A stretch of DNA of 64,000 bases from Toxotes chatareus. Lineage: Eukaryota; Chordata; Actinopteri; Toxotidae. This document shows, piece by piece, positions 26,001 to 35,260 of the stretch. A program made the position numbers and the translations under genes. The stretch lies in contig CM028903.1 of the NCBI GenBank assembly GCA_016801885.1, forward strand, positions 12,262,535 to 12,326,534. Reading direction: 5' to 3'. Positions within the stretch are counted from its first letter, which is position 1. Every line of letters starts with the position of its first letter. The notes under the pieces are model-generated. The model was not told the origin of the DNA. It worked only from the letters and a program-made list of their open reading frames with translations, and did no database searches.

Positions 26001-27300
26001 GAGTCCTGATGTAAGTTCTGCCACCAGCATGTAGTTCTCATTTCTTTTTTTTTCCACATTCATACTCAATTTAGATCATATTGTACATTCTATATTACAC
26101 CATTCAGTGTGCTCTTGACTGGCAGTGTACATAAGAAATTAAAGAGTTTGACAAGAGATGAAACATCGACAATTTGTTAGCATGCAAAACTTTGCTAATT
26201 TGCACTGAACACAAAGTACAGTTGAGGCGGATGGAAATGTACTTAGTTTAGTGGGTATTGGGTCATAAACAAAAGTATTGAACAAATTAAAACATCTGAC
26301 CCGATGACTGCTAAGTTCATCCCCATAGGGACATGAAAGTGTGTGCAAAGAAATCAGTAAGACATGGTTGCTGTGTCAGTAGTCAGCGGTCAGGAATAGG
26401 AATATGTTGAGGCAGAGACCACTCTCAGGGGAACTGCAAGTGGCCTGAAATATGACAGGCCTCATGCACTGTTCATGAAAACACACAGGGTCCTAGTGTG
26501 CCTCATGGTGCTAATGGTGCTGCATAAAGCACTATTTCTATGTCATTCATGAAGCTTATGGATTTCCAAGAACACATTAAAACCTTTCTCTGCCAGCTTT
26601 TTTTTTTTTTTTTTTATCAGTGTACTTGCCAAAGGACCTTTCAAGCAAGAGGATTTTAATGGGAATGCCCCTGCTACCCATTCACGTTCTTTGGCTTTAA
26701 CTACTGTATGTAGTTATGGCTGATGTGCAGCGGGCTGGTGAATATGGAGATAGATGGGTCTTAAAGAAAGATGGATGGCTTTCACATAGTGCCAGTGAGC
26801 ATTCAGATTGTTCTTGAGATGTTTATGAGGGTAATATCTATCAGGTGGAGGAAGATTGATTAGCTATGTCTAATGAGAATAAACATGTCTAACAACTTCT
26901 TTTTTAATTACCATCTCTTGTTTCTTAACTCTCTTCCTTCCTCTAATTTCCTGTCACCTCTCCCTCTGTCATGTTAATTTCATACCGAGGCCATGAAAGC
27001 CCTCCATGTAATTTAAGAACATATTTTTAAAGACTTTTATAAAAGGAGGCAGACAGCTGTGTATCACAGCTGTAAATCATGGCCCTGTCACTTGAAGAAT
27101 GAAGATATTGTTAAGTATGCTTGTTTTGCATACACATGCACATGTTTCTTTATATATTCATCTGTGAATGGACACAAGCAGGTAGGCTTTTCTATACATG
27201 AATGTGGGCCCAATTCTGGGTTTAGATAAGAATACCACTGCATTTATTTATAGCACTTGCCAATGTGGATGCTAATAAGTAATATTTTTACATTCTTCAC
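23093..27300. other. mostly non-coding stretch upstream of the candidate gene
   Basis: Contains a T19 run (26598-26616) and scattered GC-richer patches at about 24180-24450, 25290-25490 and 26400-26540. The patch at 24171-24365 has an open plus frame (VLVTVIDPHQFVVSHEHS and onward) after a possible acceptor (gtctgtgcag), but no convincing donor before its stop. These patches could be further exons of the gene at 27.3-29.8 kb or chance frames. Confidence 0.35.
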
Positions 27301-27308
27301 CCTCCAGC

Positions 27309-27383
27309 GAGTCTCTGTGGGAGACTGAGAGTGAGTGTTGGACCGCCCACATTGCACCCAGGCTGCCAACAGCGGTGCATAAA
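27309..27383 (+). CDS. possible upstream exon of the unidentified gene at 28.3-29.8 kb
   Basis: A good acceptor (acattcttcaccctccag, ending at 27308) is followed by an open frame reading ESLWETESECW, then TAHIAPRLPTAVHK. A usable donor (aaag|gtgcaa) lies near 27383/27384, and a stronger donor-like site (gaga|gtgagt) lies inside it near 27331. Base composition is GC-richer than the flanks. With the outer donor, the exon begins after one base of a codon and ends in phase 1. That does not fit directly onto the phase-0 start at 28270, so at least one more exon would be needed between them. The protein is unidentified. Confidence 0.3.
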
Positions 27384-28063
27384 GGTGCAATGATTTCACT
27401 TTTAAATCATCACATAGTCATGGGTTGTTAATTTTGAACACTCCCCAATACTGAACATTTGTCCTGATATTGATCATTTGCTCCAATTATCTATGTGTAT
27501 GTCTGGTAAAATAAGGCAAAGCAAGTCATAGTTACAGAAGAACTGACTTTTGAAAAGGGAAAGTGTTAGACTACTGTGATTGAATTATCATTTACTGCAT
27601 GAGTATGGTGCTGGTGTCCAGAGTTAAATCATTACAACTATTGATGAAACAGAACAAAAGAAACACTATTCTCAGTATAATACTTGTAATATCTATCCAG
27701 TAACAACAGTATTACTGATGACGAACTGCATATTCTCTCCATCTTCCCCTCTGTCTCACATCATCTGGTGAAGACATATATCAATATACATTTATCTGCT
27801 TACACAGGTACACATGCAAAAAATGTGATTGCTCCTCCAAGAATATCAACAAAACCATACACCTGTATTACAAATGTGTGTTTATGCATACACAACATGC
27901 CGATCTGCCACTTGAGCCATGCTGGCGAATTAACTGTATGCACAAAACAGAATGCCCGGTTGGTCAAAGACTCAGTCCAGTGTTTCATGAAATTGTTCTC
28001 CCATGAGAAAACCACAGCTGTGCACTCTAACTGTAGCCTGCTCCTAATCATTTCTCACCTCGC

Positions 28064-28135
28064 CGTGCAGCTTTGGCTTGCTGTGCAGAGTCATGGCTGA
28101 GCTTCTGTTGCTGGAGTTAGTGAAATATGATCTTG
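28064..28135 (+). CDS. possible additional exon of the same gene
   Basis: After the acceptor-like cttggcttgctgtgcag (ending near 28089), the frame reads VMAELLLLELVKYDLGRT. It meets a weak phase-0 donor (aacg|gtgaca), which would join the phase-0 exon at 28270. An ATG with a G at +4 (gtcatgg) lies at its start, so it could also be an initiation exon. An overlapping longer frame in another phase (27768-28100) also looks protein-like. The choice between them cannot be made by eye. Confidence 0.25.
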
Positions 28136-28269
28136 GGAGAACGGTGACATTAGAGACATTACACTGCTTTGCTGAGGCACCTTCAAAGGGACACTTACCA
28201 CTATAATCTAACTATAATTGAAGGACAACAAAGGCGATTTAGGCCATTCTACTGCTTCTGGTGACTCAG

Positions 28270-29795
28270 GGCCAAACCAACAATGGTACTGTGAAATCTG
28301 GAAAATCTGAATGTGACCCTTTTTTCTTCGACTTAAAGTCTCTCGCTATATCTAAGGTAAAAAAAAAAAAAGTTATTAATAGGGTACAAATATTGTCTTT
28401 GCAGGGGCCAGTCCATTTAAATCAGTTTTCTACATTCTGTCATTCCTTTATGTGCATCAAATTCAACACACACTCACCCACACAAAAGCTACCCATCCTG
28501 TTGCCTTTTGTTGATTGTGCATGCTTGGTCTTTTCACACTACAAGTTTTTGATTACAAGATTTGTATTTTTTTTATCCACTGTGCAGATCAAGCTCAGTG
28601 ACCTTGGACTGGTAAAGAATCCAAGGTCACCAAAGGGCCAAAGAAAACTGGTTCTTCAGTTCATTGCTGGTCTACAGTTAAAAATGTGGTTTTGCATCCA
28701 GATACTCAGATCACATTTTGATGCATGCAGAGCTGTTGTTTTCCTGGCTGTAGTTTAGGAAATTGCTGTCAAAAGCTGATCTGTTTTCACTGCCAGCACT
28801 TCTTTCAACAGGTAAGTTACATTCTCACAGCTGCTCTGTTAACTACGGTGTTAACATATCACTGTACATGATGCAGTTTTATGTGTAATGAAATCAGTTT
28901 GGCATGACAAAAGTCTACTCTGCTGCTCATTTAGTTACAAGTGGGTTTACATAGGCTATTCCACTTTTCCAGCTTGTTTTCGTGTAATACATGCAGTAAC
29001 ATGCATCCGTTATTGATTTGTGTATTCCCTAAAGGTGTGGCTTGGTCATACAGTAATTCCTGCTGAAAAAGACACATCCCTGCTAAGCAGATGTCAGTTT
29101 TGACTAATTTGCCTTGGCAGAACGCCTTTGACAGACTCCTGTTAACCAGTGATAAACAGTTAACTGGGGATCACAAGTTTACACTCCACTAATAATTCTT
29201 TTTATTGATTAACACCTTCTACCACAACTACTGTCTCCTGCTGTGATTGTTATCCTCTCCTGCCACTCTACTTTTTCCTCAAGTGTGTTTTTTTTGTGTT
29301 TGTGTGTGCTTGTGCAGTGAGTCAGACATTTTTCTTCAAATCTCCTGGGGGTCTGCACTCTCTGCCCTGTCAGTCTGAGGAGCCCACACAAAGCCCCACC
29401 CTCCCGCCCATCCTCAGCGGAGCACAGTGTTGGGGGCTCCTGTTCTTCATCAAAACACCAGAGCCCAAACAGCAGCAGCATGTCAGCAGTATCTTGCAGC
29501 AGAACCTGGAGGGCAAGGTAGGAGGATGGGCAAGAGTCCGATAGAGGTTTGGCCTCTGTTCCACTTTAGTGTGCTTGTTCAAAGTTTTCATTTTACATTT
29601 TTACACTATTTGCTGAAAAGCCAGTGTTAAGTGAACCATATTGTCTCCCTCCCTCTTGGTTCCTTTCCTTTCTAGCTGTGGATGCTCTCATTACTGCACT
29701 CATGTGCTCTAGTGGAGATGGCTGGGTTAGAGCTGCTGAACCTGAAACAGAACTTCCCCTCCTCCTGTTTGACTGACCTCTTGTCTTCCCACTGA
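28270..29795 (+). CDS. spliced gene candidate, 3' end, product unidentified
   Basis: Segments with splice signals join in frame. The first, 28270-28356 (87 nt), follows ctgcttctggtgactcag and ends ctaag|gtaaaa. An optional mini-exon, 28588-28611, follows ttttatccactgtgcag and ends ctg|gtaaag. The next, 28754-28811, follows ttttcctggctgtag and ends in the perfect donor caacag|gtaagt, in phase 1. The next, 29318-29517 (200 nt), follows gtgtgtgcttgtgcag, enters in phase 1 and ends gcaag|gtagga in phase 0. The last, 29676-29795, follows tggttcctttcctttctag and reads 39 codons to TGA. The 200-nt exon is GC-rich at third positions against AT-rich introns. Translated parts read FRKLLSKADLFSLPALLST, LLFFIKTPEPKQQQHVSS, and LWMLSLLHSCALVEMAG near the C-terminus: leucine-rich, possibly helical, with no domain I can name. 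No clear AATAAA follows. More exons probably lie upstream. Splice sites and phase are seen directly; that it is a functional gene is inference. Confidence 0.55.
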
Positions 29796-29956
29796 TACCT
29801 CCAAATACCTCCATAAAGTGCCTGATGGGTGATGAGCTCACTCAGAAATAACTTTTAGTAGGGTTATTTAAACTATGTTGGGAAGAGGCTCTAGGCTAGG
29901 CTGCCTTACTTGCACCTCTAGAAACAGAAAGCTCCCATCATCTCCCTGAAGATGAG

Positions 29957-29979
29957 ATTTATTTATTTATTTATTTTTA
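29957..29979. repeat. (TTTA)n microsatellite in the presumed 3' flank
   Basis: Five to six TTTA/ATTT units about 160 bases after the candidate stop codon at 29795. An A-rich run follows at 30118-30143. Confidence 0.8.
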
Positions 29980-30656
29980 TCTGCATTGGTGAGAATATTT
30001 ATACTTTTAGAAGTATCCCCCATATCAATGCATAAGAATGTGCTGTGTTATTCCCTGCTTAATAATGTAATATCTACCTCATAATGATAAAAAAAAAGTT
30101 AACATTGTTAAGAATATCGAAAAAAAAAAAAAAGAAAAAAAACATCTCTGTGCATCTCAGTGCATTCTGTAAATATGCTGTTTATTTGGACTTCATATCA
30201 CAACTGCTGAGTCTCCCTTTAGCATGAAAAATGAGCGGTATGAAAAGCCAGTATGTGATTAGTCACTGTGTTTTTGAGGCTGGGACAGGGCAGTGTGTGT
30301 ATGCCACACCTATATGCCATCATGATTAATTTGCTGTGGGGCTGTTATACATTTGTTTTTGTTGTGGACATTTGAGTGAGTGTGCGTATGTGGTGGCAGC
30401 ATGTTATGTTTACCTGTTCATATCAGTGTATGTACACCAGGCTCTTCGTGTCCTTTTTTTTCTTTGCTTACAGGATATTTACAACACTGTATGTATTCGA
30501 AATATTACAGTGTATATACGATATATATGAAAGATGATCTGCTGTACCATGTTGGTGGAGATTAATCAATTTTCTCTGTAAATGGCAATGAGAAAGAGGA
30601 AGTCAGCAAACCTGATGGTAATATAGCACATGGTCCCCCTGGGAGAGAAAATTGTA

Positions 30657-30711
<55 letters not shown>

Positions 30712-30716
30712 AATCA

Positions 30717-30759
<43 letters not shown>

Positions 30760-30791
30760 AATCAATCAATCTATCTATCTATCTATCTATC
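30657..30791. repeat. long (ATCT)n microsatellite with ATCA interruptions
   Basis: About 33 tetranucleotide units. ATCT dominates, with clusters of ATCA at about 30710-30718 and 30758-30770. On the minus strand this is a GATA-type repeat. The interruptions split it into three pure blocks. The open frame across it (a repeating four-residue peptide) is a by-product of the 12-base period and is not a gene. Confidence 0.95.
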
Positions 30792-32460
30792 ATTATCTAC
30801 TGTACCTTGTGCTCTCCCACTCTTTATGAGACGCACATGGTTTAATGCTTAAGGCATGAAACTGTTTCTGTCATTCAGTGTCATGTATAACATCTATTTA
30901 TTATGTATGAAACAATACTACACACTTACATCTTGTGTTGAAGGCTCACCTTCACCAGATGAAACTGTTTAAGTCGAACCCCAAAGCTTTAAGCACTATC
31001 ATTTATCGTACTGTTTGAATAATTAAGGATATTTTCACATGCAAATGTTAACACATACTGTGTACACGCAAGAATGTTTTCGTTTAAGATTTCTCCTTCA
31101 ACATTTCATCTATTGCCTATTGAGTCTGACACCTCCACCTGTGTCTGCATGATGTGTTGATGCACAGTGGGAAATCCCGAGTCCTGAGGTTCTTCGTTTA
31201 TTAATACAACACAGATAACTTCACCAAACATGTGTGCCTGAGAGTGAAAATAATAGCAGAACACCCCCAGAGCTAGCAAGAAAACAGTTTGAGAGACACA
31301 CACAAGCATAACTGACGTTAAATGAATGTTGTCAACAGAAATTAGGAGAGAAATGAAAAAGATAACAAGAAAAAAATATTATGATTATATTATAACAAGA
31401 CAAAATAGCTAAATATGTGAGATGTTCAGCTTCATAATCTTCATAGTAACCATTATCTCGGACAAATAGTTGTATTTGTTTTACTTTCATATAGTTTATA
31501 AGTTGCAGAGTATATCAAACAAATTGAATGAAATGTGGTCCTAAGTGTTTTCCTCAAACGAAAAGCAATTTAGGACAAAGCCTGCAGCACAAAGTGTTTG
31601 CTCCGCTTACGCATAATATCTCTTTATGTGACATTTCCGAGCAATCAATATGTGCACTTGTCAGTTTTATGTCTTTGCCCAAATGTGGTGTGGAATTAAG
31701 CATGGTGTTTGTAGGCTAGAATGGCCTTTAGCTTGCATTACTTAGACAGGAGAAACAAGGCCAAAAAAATTACTCAATACTGTGCAGTCTGTCTTCTTTC
31801 TTTGCCTGGCTGCCTGTCCGGGGGAAGGACATGCAGATGTTCAATGTCAACAGTTATCTGTAGAGTCTACACTGTACCTACCCAATTACTGGTTTGAAAA
31901 GCTGGCAAGATACTTTTTAAAGTCAGCTTTTGTTGGCACCCATGTAGTGTGCTGTTTTTGTCTGTTTCTGTGAACAGATTTGTAACTGCAGGGTTAAAAG
32001 ATGTCTGATTGCATCTGTAATATTAATGTGTTCCCCAAATTCTGGTCATGATGCAGATATAAATAAATCATTCAGATTAAAATGTGTGAGCGTCTTTGTT
32101 CCTCACTGTTCAGCAGCTTTAGTGTGCCTGAGTCGAATGTCACTCATTGCTGAAAAGATGTTCTGCAAGTGAAAAGTTAAGTTCATAAAGTGAATTGCTT
32201 TGTGTATGGCAGTTCAGCAATGAATACAAGGTACTGGGTTGTCCTTGAAAGTGGTAATATGAATGTGTGTATGAATGTGTTTGTGGTACGAGGACAGATA
32301 CTGCATGTGTGCATCTGTCTATCTATCCATCAATTTATTGATCTATCCTATTGCAATTTTCCATTAGCATTAGCCAAATTTAATCCTCCCCTTTACACAC
32401 TGTGCCATTTCTACAACCTCTTTCACCTCAAACATAGTGCCTGTAGCTATGTGAACACTT
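30792..32460. other. non-coding stretch, nothing recognised
   Basis: Several short frames, none with splice or family support. Confidence 0.45.
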
Positions 32461-32960
32461 TATAATTGACAACTGGAAAAAGTTAAAGCTCCAACATTCA
32501 ATATTTCTGGAAAAGTTAAAGCTCCAACATTCAATATTTCTGGAAAAAGTTAAAGCTCCAACATTCAATATTTCTGGAAAAAGTTAAAGCTCCTATATTC
32601 AATATTTCTATACCAACAATTGCTCACACAACTCCTTGTATGTGAAAGGGGTCACTTGTAACAACAAACGACAGCAGACAGACAAAGTTAGCGACTAGCT
32701 GGTGAAAACAGTGGAGCATTGAGCAGCTGAAGCACTAAAATGTCCCTTAGGAGTTGCTGGGGAGTAAAACAGAGCTAAAAACAAGATGCCAAATGAATGC
32801 TAATGCTGCTTTGCATCTGCTGGATGCATAAGTCGGCAACTGTTTGCTGAGAGGTTCACGAAATCAACATGAAATGTGTTTATGTGTATGTAAATATGTT
32901 TTTGCTAACCCCAAGAGACCAAAAATCAGTCATAGCAAGTTTTAGATTTAAAGCACAGTA
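32461..32960. mobile_element. teleost interspersed repeat with amplified end
   Basis: Contains gttaaagctccaacattcaa, then acaactccttgtatgtgaaa, then aaagttagcgactagctggt, then ctgctttgcatctgctggat and ctaaccccaagagacc. I recognise this succession as a dispersed non-coding repeat in teleosts. Its first segment is repeated four times in tandem (separate entry). No coding capacity is visible, and the family name needs a Dfam search. Confidence 0.55.
32473..32607. repeat. four tandem copies of a 33-34 bp unit
   Basis: Units begin at 32473, 32507, 32540 and 32574 with ctggaaaaagttaaagctcc and end in attcaatattt. Copy 2 lacks one A (33 bp). Copy 4 carries a 'tatattc' variant and leads into the body of the teleost repeat. 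The near-identity of the copies points to recent amplification of the element's end. Confidence 0.95.
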
Positions 32961-33547
32961 GTTTAAACAGTACCTGACTAACAAATCTCACCCTGAGGTT
33001 CGTTTAGAAGCCGATCAATCTTTTCAACAGATGTTCAGACTTTAATGATGCAAAGCCCATCTAGGATTTCTCATCCATGCTGACTTAAAAGTTGAGGTTG
33101 GAAACTCATTGATACTGGAGACAGCAGTTGACAAAACAATCTAACCTTACAGTAATGTGCATTTAGTAGCTGTCCTGGAGCCTTCAACACTATCCCCATC
33201 AGCAGCCTTTAGCATACTTTGTTTTGAGGAATTTCAGTCTAAGTCTTAGTCATTTAATGCTTGAAATTATCTCAGAAATCAATTAGTAATTCATTCAAGA
33301 ACAGTGTGTCTAATAACAGGGTAAGCGTTCCTCTGTTACTACCTGCAAACTGACAGATATCTAACTCTCAAAAGATCTCAAATTTACTGTTGATGTGAAA
33401 AAATGGACACTCTGCTTTCCTCAGTGTTCTGAGCTCAGATGCAAGGAAATGCCTCTTTTTCTTTTTTCACATTCTAACTAGTCCTTTGAACTTCCTTTAT
33501 CTCTACAGTTTTGGGGGATTATTCTACTCCGGATGAAAAAGAAACTC
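32961..33547. other. non-coding stretch, nothing recognised
   Basis: No gene, RNA or repeat family is supported. Confidence 0.45.
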
Positions 33548-34040
33548 ATTTTTGTCCCCTCTCCCCTCCCTTATGGCTCTCCCTTCCCTCTTCTCTTCAC
33601 AACCCTCCTCTAATCCCATAGTCTCTCCCTCTCCTCTCCATTTCCCTCTTTTCCTTTTCTTCTCTTCTCCATTACTGTCCTATCTCACCCTCTATTTTCT
33701 CCAATCCTCACCTCCCCCTTATCCCCTTTTCTCCTTGACTCCCCTCCTCTCTCCCAGTATCCTCCTTCCCCATCTCCTCTTCTCTGCTTCCTTCTCCCAT
33801 TTTTGCTTTGATCCCTCCAACAGTCTTTCCTCTCATTTCCTCTCCAGCCTTCACTCTCCTTACACTTCCTCTCCTGCTTTGCTGCTGTATTCTGCTCCAT
33901 CCACTCCTCTCCATGCCTCCATGGCTGCTAATATTTTCCGTTTGTCTCTCTTGCCTCGCATCTCTTCTCCTCCTCTCAGGCCCCTCCGCTTCCTCCCCTC
34001 TCAACCTTTTACTTCTCAACTTCTCTCATCTGATTCAGTC
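33548..34040. repeat. polypyrimidine tract of about 490 bp
   Basis: The plus strand is almost entirely C and T (ctctcccctccc, ttctcttctcc and similar), with few purines. Open frames up to 171 codons on the plus strand, and purine-coded frames on the minus strand, are consequences of this composition and are not reported as genes. Such tracts can form triplex DNA under suitable conditions (general knowledge). Confidence 0.9.
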
Positions 34041-34339
34041 TCCCGTCCCAAAGCGACATGTCTCTAAACAGAGAAGTGGAGAAACAAAATCTTGACAAAG
34101 CCTAGGGATCTGCCCTGCCAGTCCCTTCCATCTGCTCATCTATTCATTTGTTTGTGTTCCCCCGTCCCTCCCTCCCTCCGACTCTGGTGTGTGTCTAACT
34201 GTCCCTCCCGGCCTGCTCGCCAACACATACACACACATGCACGCGCGCACATGCATGCACACACAGGCTCTGATTGCGACCTGACGGAGCGTTAAATTAC
34301 AGCCTCACCAACACTGCTGTGAGGGAATCGCTGTGTGCT

Positions 34340-34905
34340 CTGCTTGCTGTCTTTTATCCTCTCCTCCTCTCACCCTCCCTCCTCCTCCTCTTCTCTATCT
34401 TCACTGATCTTCCTCTCAACTCAAAGTGCTGTTCTCCTCTCACCTGTTGTTGTCCACTTTACCATCACTTCCTATCACTTCACTTTCCTGTTTGTGTTTT
34501 TATGTCTTGTCTTTTCTGCTTTCTCCGGTCACCTGTTGTCACTTGGCCCATCCTACCTATTATCTCTTTTTCTCGTCTCCATTTTTTTATTTTTTTTATC
34601 TTTCCCTCTTCTGGTCTCCTCTGCTCATATCTTCTTTTGTTAATTCTATAGACTGTGCTGCCATAGGCATTCCCTGCAGTTCACATCATCTCTTCTCATC
34701 TCTTCTCATTCCTTCTCTACTTTCTCTCGTGTCTCCCTAAAGCTACCACGTTCTCTAGCTGCTTGCTTTTTTCCCTTCCCTAAGTCAATCTCCTTTATTT
34801 CCCTAAGTCCCCTCTCACTGTCTCTCTCTTGCGTTTCCCATCACTATTTTCCTCTCTTCCTTTTCTCCCTCCCATCTCCTTCCCTTCACTTCTCCCTCCC
34901 AGCCC
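34340..34905. repeat. second polypyrimidine tract, CT/TTC-rich
   Basis: C and T dominate with more T than the preceding tract. It carries the local duplication tctcttctcatctcttctcat near 34690-34710. A small CA/CG repeat (34228-34265) lies between the two tracts. Confidence 0.85.
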
Positions 34906-34979
34906 TCATTACCATGTGTGTGTCTGTGTCAGGTTTCATCCTGTCAGTGAAAGGTCAGCAGCAGGGATTTCCCTGGGCA

Positions 34980-35260
34980 TCACAGCTAGCAGCTTTAGCA
35001 CTCTGCATCACCGGCCTTATGCTGCATATTAATAATAGCGCCAGCAGCCGTACCCCTTAATGCCACCAGCCTGCATATTAAACAGCTAACACCTAGCCTA
35101 AAGCTCAAGTAACAAAAGCCTTCAACACTGTAGGTTATTTAAAAGACTGGCGGCTTTAGCACTTATTGTCATCGGCTAACGGCTATAGGATAGCTTAACA
35201 GCAACAGCCTCTTGCTGCATATTTAAAAGGCTAGCAGCTGTGGCAAGGGGGTTAAGCACT
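34980..35260. repeat. degenerate tandem array with 'tgcatattaaa' and 'agcagctttagcac' words
   Basis: ctgcatatt(t)aa occurs near 35022, 35071 and 35213. gctttagcac occurs near 34991 and 35154, each followed by catcaccggc- or tcatcggc-type sequence. agcagc/ggcggc words precede each copy. These describe a diverged tandem repeat of three to five units with irregular spacing. No coding potential. Confidence 0.6.

Noticed and set aside
28588..28758. Kinase-like phrase IKLSDLGL, resembling a DLG/DFG motif
   Set aside because: No other kinase motif (VAIK, HRD, APE) is found in frame nearby, so the resemblance is most likely chance. The segment is kept only as a possible 24-nt exon.
29209..29481. 90-codon minus-strand frame opposite the 200-nt exon
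   Set aside because: The plus strand has splice sites in matching phase with its neighbours. The minus frame crosses the presumed intron and has no support of its own.
30630..30845. Open frame encoding a repeating four-residue peptide
   Set aside because: It is a direct translation of the (ATCT)n microsatellite.
33552..34067. 171-codon plus-strand open frame
   Set aside because: It is produced by the C/T-only composition, which rarely permits stop codons. Overlapping frames in other phases and on the other strand are also open.
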